From the NCBI GenBank assembly GCA_964247055.1, contig OZ176058.1, forward strand, positions 3,472,001-3,536,000: a stretch of DNA of 64,000 nucleotides, in the 5' to 3' direction. Shown piece by piece: positions 11,275 to 22,953 of the stretch. Each line of letters opens with the position of its first letter. Within the stretch, counting starts at the first letter, position 1. The translations under genes were made by a program, and so were the position numbers. The notes below the pieces were generated by a model that was not told the origin of the DNA, did not search any database, and saw only the letters and a program-made list of their open reading frames with translations. The stretch is from Paragordius varius. Its lineage: Eukaryota; Nematomorpha.

Positions 11275-11378
11275 AGGTTTAAAGCACTTTAAGGGTTTCG
11301 AGTTTGTGGGCTAGGGTTAGGGTGAGGGATTGGAGCTGGTTCATTTTCTTAAAGAAGTCCGCAGGACTTCCTCGGGCT
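11275..11378 (-). repeat. R100 repeat, inverted, terminal copy of A1
   Basis: This inverted copy contains the TAGGGTTAGGGTGAGGG core and the GAAGTCC/GGACTTC hairpin, and ends at CCTCGGGC. The outer hairpin segment present in head copies is missing here. Confidence 0.75.
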
Positions 11379-12478
11379 TTTATTTTTAAATTTAATCTTT
11401 GTCTCTGAATTTTAAAGCTTTTGATTTATTTTAAGGAAGGATCTTTTTTTCTATTTCTTTTTTTTGTTTAATTTTACACCATTTTATCAAACGACTTAAA
11501 CATTATCTGAATTTTATTTGACCGCAAACTATTCAATGCACAGATCATATGCTATTTGTATTGCGGTGTTTGGATGTATATCATTTATTTTTTAATGGTT
11601 TTGTACTAAAATTGCAATACTAAAGCTGATTTTGGGTTTTTAATTATGGAACTGTTAATTTGTAAAGTAACCGCAAAAATTTATATTTAAATAGTTTGAA
11701 AACAATTTTTTTCGTTATTAGGACGGTTAAAACTCTTAATCTGGGCTTTTTCGGGATTGAGCTAATTTTAATACGGGCTTTGAACAATTTTGTTTGGATT
11801 TACGATCTAATAATATTTTTTATACAATCAGAAACCAACATTGACAGAGAACAAAATGACTTTATTTGCAGTGTTTAACATATGATTTTGCCTGATCAAA
11901 ATTAAAGGCTTTCGAGTTTGGGTTGACCTTAGCTAAAATAAAGGAAAGTTGCATGTCCTTATTCCTTGGGTTTTAACGGAAATAGATATGTTAATAACTG
12001 CTAATTTGTAAAGTAACCGCAAAATTTAAATTTGCAAGGGTATTTTTTCTGTATTAGGACGTGTTTTGGGACAATTTAGCCAATTTTTACGGGGTTTGAT
12101 TAATCTACGTTAAATATTTTAAGGCAAGTTTGTGGACTAGGGTTATGTGGGGGTTTTGAGTTTCATTAAGAGTTTGTTTTTCACTTTTATCAATAACTGC
12201 CGAATTATAAATAAACCGCAAATTGAATTTTATGCTAATATTATCTAACTTCGAATCTAATAATATTTTTTATCATTTTTTATACATCAGAAAAAAAAAC
12301 AACCTAACAGAAAACAAAATGTCTCCAACTAGACAAGAAACAACACTAACTCACACAAGAATGAATATGAAACAATCACAATGAATGAAGAATTTATATA
12401 AGATTCAATAAATGATGATAATGTTTGATATATTGTTTTTTTAAAAAAAAATTAAAAAATATAAATAAATATATATAA

Positions 12479-12490
12479 CCCCCCCCCCCC
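12479..12490. repeat. C12 homopolymer
   Basis: A poly-C run next to the hairpin elements. The paralogous run at 38894-38910 has 17 C. Confidence 0.85.
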
Positions 12491-12520
12491 AAGGGCGAGA
12501 AAAAAAAATTAAAAAATATT

Positions 12521-12592
12521 CTAAGTCCAAAATTTTATTTTGAGCGTCCGGGAGTAAGAGTGCTCAAAATCGGATTTTGGACTTAGGGGCCG
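12521..12592. repeat. Hairpin element with ~25-nt arms (copy 1)
   Basis: Arms CTAAGTCCAAAAT…ATTTTGAGC and GCTCAAAAT…ATTTTGGACTTAG are complementary around CGGGAGTAAGA. Probably one terminal part of a foldback or MITE-like element; the paralogue is at about 38939-39006. Confidence 0.7.
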
Positions 12593-12593
12593 A

Positions 12594-12720
12594 CTCTCAT
12601 TAATGGGAGAAAAATATCCTCCTTCACAAGATTGGGGAAAACAACTCTCTCAAATTAGTAAGAGTTGATTTTCCCCAAAGGAGGAAATGTTCTCCCATTA
12701 GAGAGTGAGTCATCAGGCCC
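12594..12720. repeat. Second hairpin element (copy 1)
   Basis: CTCTCATTAATGGGAGAA… pairs with …TTCTCCCATTAGAGAG, with further pairing of TCCTCC/GGAGGA and GGGGAAAA/TTTTCCCC towards the centre. It sits just 3' of the minus-strand modular frame. Confidence 0.65.
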
Positions 12721-12839
12721 AAAAACTCTCCACAAGTATAACGAGAGTTTTTTGTGCCTTCAATCCGAAGAGTGAACCCATCAATCAGAGGCGCGTTTCT
12801 CTCCATAGCCTTGCGACTTGTTAGGTTCCTTGGAGGTCT

Positions 12840-13171
12840 ACGAGAGCTAGCTCCGTTTCAACCGATCCCATTGACTCAATCAGTCAATCCACACCTAAAT
12901 ATTAGCTTTACCTCGTAATCCGTAGGCTCCTCCCGCTTCATGTGTCCTTCCATATTCGGCTAATCCAAAATTCCCGGCATTTGATCTCAACAGGGCTTCT
13001 GGAATCCGTGTTAAACGCCTTCCCCCATAGAGTTTATCCCAATACACCTAAAAAATACATTTACCTCGTAATCAGCAGGCTCTTTTTGGTTCGCTCCTTC
13101 ATTCACCCACGAATCCTTGGTTGCTAGTCTTGAATCACGTCCTCATCCCTGGTTGCCATTGGAGAAGAAGG
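12840..13171 (-). pseudogene. Modular 17-nt-intron frame, copy 1 (broken)
   Basis: Homologue of the minus-strand frame at 39232-39571. Both 17-nt GTAAA…TTTAG segments are retained (13048-13064, 12895-12911), with changes only in their middles. Exon 2 has a one-base insertion after CTCTATGGG and other indels, and exon 3 has an early TGA. The intron-like segments are thus better kept than the exon frame in this copy. Confidence 0.4.
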
Positions 13172-13597
13172 CCTAAAGCCTTCAAATCAGCTTTTCAATC
13201 AGCTTTCATATATAAATTTATTTCTGATTGCAATCATAGGTGCTTAGCCTACCCAATACATCCATATATGTACTCTTGTGCTCCAAATTGCAAATTTCAA
13301 AAACAAAAAGTTTTATGTACACCCAGGCTTGTTTCTTAGATTTTCTTTTTTGAAATTGTGCCTCTATTTACCAGCTTAATTATATATTATATGCTCTCTT
13401 TATCTATTAAATCAGCGGAATTGGTTGGAATAGCATATTATATTTTTTATCGATTTGTTATATCTATATGTATCCCCTGCCTAAAATATCATAGATTAAA
13501 TTTTGCACATGGAGCGCACAAGTTCATTCAATTCATATGAATCACACTAGTAGTTTGGCATATTCACATGAAGGGATTTTTATTTCTACATTTCAAG

Positions 13598-13684
13598 ATG
13601 GAAGAAGTTCAAACAGCAAAAATACGATGTAATGGCGAAGTGTTATCAAAATACAAAGGAAAATCATTTTATTTGCTTGGATAA
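13598..13684 (+). CDS. Short open frame or first exon, block B
   Basis: ATG at 13598 opens 28 codons (MEEVQTAKIRCNGEVLSKYK…) to TAA. The block B' copy (39997) has a stop at codon 5 (CAA to TAA). It may be a first exon followed by an intron that starts near GGATAAG, where both copies lack a canonical GT donor. The residues faintly recall the start of small OB-fold RPA subunits, but this is too short to claim. Confidence 0.2.
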   Translation: MEEVQTAKIRCNGEVLSKYKGKSFYLLG

Positions 13685-13716
13685 GATGCATGTTATTTGG
13701 ATTATACATACACAAA

Positions 13717-13954
13717 ATGCAATCTAAATTAAAAATATTTGAATTTAGCACAAAAATACTCCTTAAATTTGAAAAACTTTGATTACATTGAAAACAATTA
13801 TAGAAATCTGAAATCAAAGCAAATTTTATAAGAATAGCACCCTAGGAATTTCAGCGATGTACACTCAGACTAATCATTTAATAATTATAATAAGGATAAA
13901 AATCAAAATAATTTTATTGGTAATCAGGATCATGATCTGAATAATACAGAAAGG
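13717..13954 (+). pseudogene. Broken copy of the 40116-40599 frame
   Basis: Aligns with the block B' frame through to the donor AGG|GTAATT. Three codons that are sense in B' are stops here (TAT to TAA, TGG to TAG, CAA to TAA). The main indel is 9 nt, which keeps the frame. The downstream exon equivalent to 40570-40599 is disrupted. Confidence 0.4.
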
Positions 13955-14273
13955 GTAATTTAATAAAGATTTGTTTTTAACTTTTTAAATATAAATATGA
14001 TTATTCGAGTTAGGTTTATTTATAAATAAATTAAATAGTAAAACTAATTTTGAATTTTAATGTTTTGTGACTAGCATATATATATATATATAAGTGGCAA
14101 TGAATTTTTAATATTATTTTATCCATCATAGGTACGAAAAACTTTTTCTCATCAAAATTAATTTTTTATTCTTATAGAACAATGTGATGTACATGAATAG
14201 CAATTAAAACAAATTATTTTTGAATTGCAATTTTAAAACTAACTTTCTATCTCGGAGGCTTATTATGTGAAAG

Positions 14274-14390
14274 GAAATCTACATACCATTTTCCCCGGAT
14301 ATAATTGAAAACAAGCAAATTGTTTTTACGAAACAAAATATACGTCAAGTTAAACAACGCAAACTGTTTAAAGATGTTATTAGGAGGTGG
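14274..14390 (+). other. Exon-like island, block B
   Basis: An open 39-codon stretch (…QIVFTKQNIRQVKQRKL…, basic) ends RRW|GTAGTT. The block B' equivalent is longer by exactly 3 nt and stays open. A second frame (AYYVKGNL…) overlaps the start, so the exact boundary is unclear. The acceptor is weak (GTGAAAG). Confidence 0.3.
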
Positions 14391-15031
14391 GTAGTTTTTT
14401 TTTGTTACTGTTTTTTTAATATATCATTTACTTTGAAACAATTAAAAATTTATGAAATACTTGTGCTTTAATTATCAGTTGTGTTTAATTAACCATATAA
14501 TTATTTTAAAATACATCAAATAACTCACTATTTAAAATATTTGGGTATTTAATTTACCTCGATTAACACAATAAAACATTTTAAAAAGTATGGTAGATCA
14601 TCTTTAAAAAAAATCTCTTTTAGTTTCAAGACTCCAATTATTATCGCATAAAACTTAATTATATTTTTCGCGTATGATTATGCACTGCCATTACAAGGTA
14701 AAAATCGTTTTTTTTAAAAATAAATGTAAGATATCTTTTTTCTTAATGACCCTTTTTGTAAAGTAAAAAAATATGAGAAGCATTTAGTACATGCTAAAAT
14801 TGGTATGATTTATTGTAAAAATTACAGTAATTGAAATTATACGTAAGTAAAAAGACAAATATTTTTGAAAAGAAACTTTTAAGCTTCATTTTTTTTAATA
14901 TTCATTGTTTGAAATTGCATATTATAGCATTGTTATGTATATAGGTGATACAATTAATTACTTATTTTAAAATTGTAATTATATAAAAAAATTTAGGTTT
15001 AAAAAAGTATGGTTGTTTTTTTTAGAAAAAA

Positions 15032-15121
15032 ATATTTGTCTTTATATTTTTACGTTTTGTCCGTATAATTTTAGTTTTTACTGCAAAAGTATACGGACAA
15101 AACATCTATAAAAACAAACAT
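15032..15121. repeat. Inverted repeat with ACGTTTTGTCCGTATA arms
   Basis: The left arm ATTTGTCTTTATA…GTTTTGTCCGTATA pairs with TATACGGACAAAAC…TATAAAAACAAA around a 22-nt loop. A third, direct copy of the arm occurs at about 15280-15312. This looks like ends of a small DNA element, partly duplicated. The paralogue is at about 41485-41575. Confidence 0.55.
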
Positions 15122-15662
15122 GCTTTTTAAATTTAAAATATCCCATATAAATTTAATATTTACAATTATAAAATATATGACGGATTGTCCCACCAATATA
15201 CATCTAATCTCTAATGATTTGCAATTTTTTATATTTTAAAAATCTGAGATTTAAAAAGTATAATTGTCTTTTTAAAAAATATTTGTCCTTATATTTTTAC
15301 GCCTTATCCGTATTTAATATTAATTTTATTGTAAATTAGTGGTACTCACTAAAATTTTTAAAGGGCGGAAAAATTATATTTTCTTGTCTCAAGAGTTGTG
15401 GACAATATAATATGGGGATAAAATTTTATAGTTGTTTAATAACACATTTGTAGATGTTTATACTCAATAAATTTCCATAAAAAAGACCCTATGCGGCCAG
15501 TGGGCCGCGGTTTGAGTAAAACTAATTATTTTAATTTTATACGTTATACAAAGTCGCCTATAATTGCATATAATTAATCTTTGACATAAACGGAAAAAGA
15601 ATTAAAATTGTTGAGTATTTATATCAAATTTTTATTACGTATATTTATTTGTATGTATGTAG

Positions 15663-15812
15663 ATTTGGATTCGGTAAACCTAAAATGTGCGCTAAGAATG
15701 CTGCCCGGTCAGCTTCCGAAAGACAATTTAAAAAGGTTGGAGGACTTAACAAGCAATGGACTTGTTTGAAAGATCCCCTTGGTTTAAAGAAAAAAATGTG
15801 CATGTGTGGAAA
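15663..15812 (+). other. Exon-like island encoding a four-Cys peptide, block B
   Basis: A 150-nt island after the acceptor TATGTATGTAG, open in one frame and ending GGAAA|GTATAT. The peptide is basic and contains four Cys (KMCAKNAARS…QWTCLKD…KKKMCMCGK), which could bind metal. A 27-nt GT-AG segment (15813-15839) follows, after which the frame stops. The 150 nt are identical in block B' although the flanking DNA has changed. No family is recognised. Confidence 0.4.
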
Positions 15813-17327
15813 GTATATTTGTTCATATTTTTTATACAGTTCATAAAAAAAACTATTAAAACAATGAAGTAAAAATATATGAGCTAGTGTCGTCTACATT
15901 TTTATACTTAATAAATATCTTATAGCAAAAAATAAAATGTTAAATGATTGATTAATTGAAGATTATGTTTCATGATCCCCATAATTATAAACTATAAGTG
16001 AAATGTTAAAATTACTTGTTACCTATAAATTTTTAAAATCTTTTTTTTAGGAACCTAAGGTAACAATTGTAACCATAACATAATCCTTAAATAGTAAAAG
16101 AATGTCGCATTCGTTAAAAAATATCATGGATTTTACAATAAAAGCAACTCTTTTATATATTTTTTTGAATTAATAGTTTTTTTTATTATTTAAGGCTATG
16201 TTAATTTAATGATTCAACTTATAATTAAGTTTAAGTAAATGATTTAATTTTGTTATATTGCTTTTAAAATGTAAAAATTTTCCAATTAAAAGAAAAAGAA
16301 AATTGTGCTTTTAAAAGAAACGTATTTTTAGCCGATATATACTAGGCATAGATGATGAATTTTCTGTCTGTTTAACGGTTTAATTTATAGGCAAACAAAT
16401 ATTCTTATTTAAACATCTTTAATTAATTTGAGTAAATTAATTAATAATTTATACTTTTATAATTACTATTTAGGAGTTCGAACTCGCGTGAATCTGATTT
16501 TATAGAAGTGCACGAATGTTAACTATGAAAAGCACTGCAAGAACTCATTAGCCATATTTTAGTTTTTTCATCAATCACATTTCTTTTCCATATTTAGTTA
16601 ATCAAAATTATGTAAATTATTTAAATAAATAAATTTACAGTAAAAATTAAATTTATACACACAAAACATAAAAAACAATACTTTTTTATAACAGAATTTA
16701 AATAAATCTTATCATTATTGCACTTATAATTCAGCTAAAATTGATTGTTAGAGTAAACTTTAGATTATTACAAGTGTATGTCACACGTAAAACATTAAAA
16801 TAAATTTTTACTAAAATTTAAAGTACAATTTAAAAATATTTAACACTTCGATTCAAATTGGGGTATCTAAATAGTCCAGACTCAATTTAAATTTATATTT
16901 TTATAAATTACGAAGGGTCCCAATTTAAAATCATGCTTCTATCCTGACAAAATTATACAAATAAGATAAAATATTAGATCAAAAATTCAATTTTAAAAAA
17001 CATGATTCATGTCAGACTACATCGATGCCATTTATACAATATTTACAAAATATCGTGCTCATATAATTTTTAAACTTAAAATAAAAGCTAATTTTTTATT
17101 TAAATTCATCTAACGTTGATAAGAATAAAAAAAAGGTTTATTTGTATTACTTTTCAATTTAGCCAATGCACACATGTTACGTTGACTAAATTTTACCTTT
17201 GGGTTTCGCCCAGGGCTTGAAACCTGTTCAAAAAAAGTGGAAAAATGGATAAAATATAAAGAATATCCTACAAGAATTTTTCCCAGAAAAAAAGACTGAA
17301 CTTGATTAAAAACGAGTATTTACTTAC

Positions 17328-17400
17328 TTGCACATAGGATGGGGTAAGTCGGTCAAAGTATAATTGTATTGTCCACCAGTAAAAGGTATAAAAAACAGGC
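17328..17400 (-). other. Exon-like segment with strong donor, minus strand
   Basis: On the minus strand an open stretch (…GQYNYTLTDLPHPMCK) ends at CAA|GTAAGTAAATAC, a near-consensus donor. In block B' (about 43797-43870) the changes are partly synonymous (CCC to CCT) and the donor is kept. The acceptor is not clear. Confidence 0.25.
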
Positions 17401-17818
17401 ATACAAGTAAAATATGTTACGGAATAACAAAGAGTAAACGACACAAATATTTTTTGAAGACACCACAAACATATTTTATTAATTCATCTAATAACTTTAA
17501 GAGCGCTATTAAGGAATTGCTTTTTTATATTACAACAACCACAGGGTTGTAATATGAAGTGTGGGATATTTATGATGGATTAATAAAGAGGTTCTGTTGT
17601 TTGTTATGCGTTAAATGTTTAGGATAAAGCATGCTAGTTTAAGATGAGTATAAAAAAACTGTAGATATATTTAAATGAGGTTATTATGATGATAAAAAAA
17701 TCATTCCATAAAATCATCAAAGCAAAATCTAAAGGGTAGCATGCCTTTCCCTTTATATAAAAATATAGGAATAAAAATAGTATTAAGTAAAAAACGTAAA
17801 AACGGATATAATTAACTT

Positions 17819-18440
17819 GGCAAAAACCAAAGTCATATCAAATGGCGCCACAAGCTTAATCAAAATGGGCTAACACTCTATAGCAACATTAGACAACTAT
17901 ATATATTTAGGAGTCAAGATTAATAATAAAAATAATACAACACCTGAAATTAAGATTAGCCATATCCAGGGCTAAAATGAAATCAAATCGCAAGATATGG
18001 TCTTCACGACAAATACCAAAACTACCCCCCAAAAAATTTAATACAATAATATTTCCAATCGCAACCCTAGGCTGTAAAAGCTGTTGAGTATGCAAAAGTT
18101 CTGACCAAAAAAACTATACAACAAGCTTTTGAGCAAACCTATGTTAGAGAATGCTACTTGGTAGAAAAAGGAACAGACAAACTCACTAATAAATGAATCA
18201 ACTCTAAGATTATTACATTACTTCAAATGGTAAATAACAAAATCCGCGATAACAAATTGGAAATCATTCTTGCTTGGTAAAAGGTAAACCTAAAAGACTC
18301 AGAAAAAAATGGTTAAATCAATTAACAGATGACACCCTCCTTACAATCTCTAAATCTGATCGATTTATCCTCAGACAAATCAGTCTATAGAAAATTTGAC
18401 TATGAAAGTCCTGCAAAAAAGTATAATATTAACTACGCTG
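17819..18440 (+). pseudogene. LINE-like RT C-terminal remnant, copy 1
   Basis: Shifting frames give, in order: AKTKVISNG; a YLGVKI block followed by I…SRAKMKSNRKIWSS; a TKKTIQQAFEQ segment; and KGKPKRLRKKWLNQLTDD before a DRFILRQ segment. This order (YLG block, R.A…W, FE segment, KGKPK+KRW tail) is the usual C-terminal part of LINE reverse transcriptases. Several frameshifts and stops show it is dead. Three TTGATTGTTGAAA-type repeats at 18458-18515 may be the element's 3' end. Confidence 0.6.
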
Positions 18441-18959
18441 TTTGGGGAACATATTTTGATTGTTGAAAACATTATTTAATTGTTGAAAATATATGTTTGA
18501 TTGTTGGAAACGCTCGTTCGATACAACCAAAATATTAACAATTATAAATCAAACAATTATTATATATTGCCAAATTTATAGTGAAAAAAATATAGTGTAG
18601 CATAATAAATGAAACAAATTATAAAAAATATTATAGGGTGAAACGTATAAGTACAAAGGTATGAATGCATAGTATCTAAAAAAATCTTTATTTAATTTTA
18701 AATTTAAAAAATTATTGCACCAAGCAATTAATGCTTCTCACTTTTGAAAATATAAAATTGAATTTTCCAATATTCCATTATATTGGCTGATTCAAATTCC
18801 ATAATTATTGAATCTTAAATAAAAACGAAATTATTATAATATTCTGTTTTCTATAATATCTAAAGGTTTTTTTTTCAAATATTAATCGTAAAAAGTCACG
18901 TATGGTTTACTTAAAATATAATAATTAAATAAATAATTATTTGATTAAAGAAAGTCAGT

Positions 18960-18984
18960 TATATATATATATATATATATATAT
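18960..18984. repeat. (TA) microsatellite
   Basis: About 12 TA units, reduced to a short interrupted run in block B' (45420-45432). Confidence 0.85.
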
Positions 18985-19915
18985 CACATAATTGCAATTT
19001 ATTAAAAAAAATTTTTATAAATATAATCTGTTCTTTAGTTTTTAAATAATTTTTTAAATATAATTAAATAAAATTATACCTCATTATCCAAATTTTTATT
19101 ATAGATATTGTTGGTTTTTAATTCCCTCATATCATCGTAATCACCTTCATAAGCTTGTATTAGTTAACACATGTTCGACAAATCGCAAAGGTGGCGAATT
19201 CATTTTTACTGAATTATTTTTGAAATATTAAAATATTAATTTTAAATATATAAAAATTAATAAATAAAATTTATTATATTATTCATTATTATACATTTAA
19301 ATATTTTTGAAAATAAAAGAAATAAATTACAAAAATGAACCAATTATGACAAAAGTAATAAAAATACCAAATATAATTAAAAATTATTTGAAAAATATTT
19401 AAAACATTATTATAATAAATATTAAAATAATACAAAAAATTAATTTAATAAAATTTTCAGTTTTATTATATATGTATAGATAAATATTGTATGTTTTACA
19501 TTTAAGCTATTGTAAATTAAACTCTATATGTTTATTATAAATATTCCACAAAACAATAAAAAATAATTATTAAAACTGTTAAAAAATAAACGATATCCAT
19601 AAAAGCAAAATAAAAAAATTTAATATAAATTAAAATTTGATAAAAAAAATTATTATTGATAATAATAAAAATTTTAAACCTACAAGTCTGTATTTAAAGC
19701 CCGAGTAACCTAAACTAAATCCTGTCTTGGTAAAAAAACTATAATTATAGTTAGGGCATATCAACCTAAATATTTATAAAAATTAAATATTCAAAATTAA
19801 ATATTAATTAAGTATTTTACAAATTTATATATCAAATAATTGAGACGAATATCTTATAAAAGACGATACTGTTTCTCAAACCTTGATTTTTTTAACATAA
19901 AACTATTTAATTATT

Positions 19916-21192
19916 ATATATATATTAAATTTTCAATTATGACCAAACCGATAAAGTAAAATTAAATTTAAAATTTCATCTTTTTATTCTAATTTTTATA
20001 TAATACAAATTAATTTTTTACACATATATACTGATTATAAAAAAATTAATTATTAATTAAAAATAAGAATTGAAAATAAATACCAATTTGGTACACACTT
20101 TTGTGCGTTTGAAGCAAAATCTCCATCTGCTTATTCAGGTAAAAGACGGCATTGAAAAATCTATAATTTTAAATGGTTTTAGATATAAAAAAAGTTAAAG
20201 TAAAATAATAATCCACTGTTCTTGTGAGTCGCAAATTATGGAATTTATATGTCAATTATTAAGGTACTCATCCCGTTAAATAATTCAAATTTCTAATTTT
20301 ATATAGTTAATATAAATGAAATTAATCAAAATTTAAAAAACGTAGAGTTGCCTTTAAAATATTGTGTTTTATAGATTTTGTATGTACAATGTTCATTTTT
20401 ACTTTTAACTGATCGCTCTGGAATAAAATATGGATTTTGAATATTAAATTCTAAAAAACTTATAAAAATAAGAGAATTTTTATCTAACGTACTGTGGTAT
20501 ATTATAGAATATAAAAGATTATTTTACAAAAAGTATCGATTTCAAACAAAAAAAGAATAATCAAAGTGTTTCCTAAAAATCTAAATTTAAGTAATAAAAA
20601 ACTAACCTGAGGTGTTTCAATTGAAATTTTTTGATTTTATGCATGTGTGGGTATCATATAAAAAAGATAGGATAAATTTTTAAATAAAGTTAATCTAAAA
20701 GCATTATTTTATTGACTAATTACGATATATGAAAGTTAATTTTGACAACATTACTAAATTTCAAATAAAATCATGGCTCGCATTTTGATCACACTTAAAT
20801 CGTATGAAAATTTTATATTAGTAAAAACTTCTTATGTAAACTTTTCCTAATACTATTTATTTTACTTGGACTATTACCAGTTAATTAGTTTAGTATAAAA
20901 TTAATCATGTGTAAGCTTACTATTATTATATTGATAAGGGGTACAATCAAGCATAAGCGATTTAACATAATGAATATTCTGGTAAAATTATGATGAATAT
21001 GCCAAAACTTAAATACAAAATGTCTTTTTGTTAAAAACCGTATTCAAATATAAATTATAAGTTGGTCTTATTAATTATCTTATAATATCACTTCTCCAGG
21101 CCAGATTTTTAAAATAATTATAAAATGCAAGACTGGAAATTTTAAAGAATTTGTTTTAAGATTAAGGAAATAAAGGTTACCGAAGGGCATTG
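19916..21192. other. Unique AT-rich interval
   Basis: No duplicate in the window and no supported gene. A possible exon end, TTATTCAG|GTAAAAG near 20140, follows a short open stretch, but nothing confirms it. Confidence 0.4.
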
Positions 21193-21303
21193 TGGTGAGT
21201 CTCGACCTGCTTCGCAGCCCAAGAAAGTCCTGCGGAGTTAAGGAAAGAATCAATACCAATCCTGCATTTAAGCCTTAACTCTCAATCTCGAAATCTTTAA
21301 CTA
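21193..21303 (+). repeat. Degenerate R100 repeat
   Basis: It starts with GTCTCGACCTGCTTCGCAGCCC and keeps AAGTCCTGCGGA, but the second half is scrambled (AACTCTCAATCTCGAAA). This is an old decayed copy between block B and the A2 unit. Confidence 0.65.
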
Positions 21304-21975
21304 TCATTTCATAAATTTTTTACTCATATTGATTAAATTTAATTTAATTTTATTTTAAATTTTAAATAATCAGTGGTGTTGTCGTGGAATTCTTTGGTAC
21401 ATTTAATTCTATTATATTTGAGCAATAATTACAAATTAAAAAAAATAGTCTATTTGTTGGATTCTTTGGTATATTTAGAGTTTATATTACTAAATTTCAT
21501 TAACTTAAATAATCAAATAAACGAAGCATCAATTACTTTTTGGCAAAGAGGACTTTCCAGAAATAATATAATAAAAGTAGTAAATACGGGATTTAGTTTT
21601 ATAATTATTAGATGATGAATAATTTTTATAGCCTTTCATATATTTAATCAATAGTCATATATTTGATTTTGCAACACCTTTATTTTATTTAAATTTCCAA
21701 TATAAAATGATAAGTAGTAGACTTGGCTATATGCTCAATATCCTGGTTTTAAATATATATTTTTGATGACATATTAAGGCAATTAATTACAAAAAAGAAT
21801 ACTGAAATTTAATTTTTAGATAACAATAGTCTTTCACATATTTGAACAAAACTAATTTATTAGTTGATAAAACATATATCAATATAGGATTTATATGAGA
21901 AAACTTTACTAAAATATTTAAACTATTGCTCATCTGTCAGCGCAATTTTATCATTACCTACTTTAAATTAAAAGG
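21304..21975. other. AT-rich spacer between R100 copies
   Basis: Contains an 80-codon open frame (21373-21615) rich in Leu, Ile and Asn, typical of AT-rich DNA. No domain, no splice context and no paralogue is seen. Confidence 0.4.
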
Positions 21976-22102
21976 GCGTGAGTCTCGGCCAGCTTCGCAG
22001 CCCGAGGAAGTCCTGCGGACTTCTTAAAGAAAATGAACCAACTCCAATCCCTCACCCTAACCCTAGCCCACAAACTCGAAAACCTTAAAGTACTTTTAAC
22101 CC
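21976..22102 (+). repeat. R100 repeat, plus orientation, ~870 bp ahead of A2
   Basis: A well-preserved copy with both hairpins and the CACCCTAACCCTAGCCCA core, followed by TTAAAGTACTTTTAACCC. Together with the copy at 22841 it forms a double head. The same arrangement recurs before A3 (52992 and 53953). Confidence 0.75.
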
Positions 22103-22840
22103 GCATATAAGAAATTATATGATATCTTAATCAATATTTTTTAATGGGATATATTGGGTATAAAGACTATATTTACAATAAAGATTGTTAAAATCAAATA
22201 TTAACATATTAAACTGATATGATTAATCTTTAAGTAATTTTAATCAGATATTATCTCATATTTATACTCTTATTAACTTTTGAGCTTTATTTCGAACTAT
22301 GTCTAATTATCAACATAAAGTATTAGTATATGACATAAATATATTTTTAATTTATAATAAGTTTCCATGTTCATATCAAGTTTTTATTTTTAAAACGTAT
22401 GTGGTCTAATTTGGAATTTTATAAAAATAATGAATTAAAAAATAGGAATTTGTATGCAAATAAATTTATTGAATAGTATAATATTATATTTGAGCATTAA
22501 TCACATTAAATAGATAAAAATAAATTGAATAATCACATTACTGAATATCTTTCTAATACATTTAATAAAAAAATAAATAATTGCTGGTTAAATAATAAGA
22601 ATGGGATTTAATTTCACCGTGGTAAATATTTGTAAAGCCTTACAAATATTTTCATCCATTGACCCTCCACAGATCTAAAATTCTTAGTCAAAAATTTTTT
22701 TAACGTAACTAACAAGTTTACATGAGTTGTTAAAATTTCTAGCCAATATTGATATTTCAAATATTGATGCTATGAAATATATAGTTTAGTAGAAAATATA
22801 TTTTGATAAAAAAAATATTATAACAAATCTATTACAAAAA
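22103..22840. other. AT-rich spacer of the double R100 head before A2
   Basis: No gene seen. It shares layout and scattered similarity (for example ATATATTGGGTA) with 53116-53952, the equivalent spacer before A3. Confidence 0.45.
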
Positions 22841-22953
22841 ATGCGTGGGTCTCGGCCTGCTGCGCAGACCGAAGAAGTCTTGCGGACTTCTTTAAGGAAA
22901 TGAACCAATTTCAATCCCTCACCTTAAACCTAGCCCACAAACTCAAAAACCCT
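22841..22953 (+). repeat. R100 repeat, A2 head
   Basis: The copy has substitutions in the first hairpin (GCTGCGCAGACC) and CTTAAACCTAGCCCA in the core. It marks the start of unit A2. Confidence 0.75.

Larger units (their letters stand above)
1..11378 (+). mobile_element. R100-bounded modular unit, copy A1 (5' edge cut by window)
   Basis: The unit begins with a ~105-bp repeat (R100) and ends with an inverted copy of its inner part at 11275-11378. Between these lie, in order, an AT-rich head with promoter-like motifs (to ~3100), a hAT-like insertion, a 20-bp minisatellite, a TTAATCAGTTG-type array, a small three-exon gene, and further inverted R100 copies. The same order recurs in A2 and A3, so I treat it as one unit. 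No transposase or replication protein is visible. It could be a giant non-autonomous transposon or a segmental duplication; the inverted termini favour the former but target-site duplications were not found. Confidence 0.55.
11379..19915. repeat. Block B, large duplication (copy 1)
   Basis: Collinear with 37753-46325 at an offset near 26.4 kb, with many small indels. It contains hairpin elements, a minus-strand modular frame, exon-like islands and a LINE remnant. Identity is highest in the exon-like islands. The match ends near AACATAAAACTATTTA; beyond it copy 1 continues into unique AT-rich DNA. Confidence 0.85.

Noticed and set aside
12942-13540. Plus-strand open frames opposite the modular minus-strand gene (also 39520-39810)
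   Set aside because: They are shadows of the minus-strand frame and of low-complexity DNA; no splice context or family similarity.
13598-13684. Similarity of the short frame to the start of replication protein A small subunits
   Set aside because: Only about two dozen residues, no continuation that aligns, and no canonical donor.
16474-16487. GAGTTCGAACTCGC, resembling a tRNA B box or SINE promoter
   Set aside because: No A box or cloverleaf around it, and the paralogue at about 42941 reads GAGCACGAACCCGC, breaking the match.
21373-21615. 80-codon open frame between R100 copies
   Set aside because: Composition is that of AT-rich random sequence (Leu, Ile, Asn, Phe), with no motif and no paralogue.
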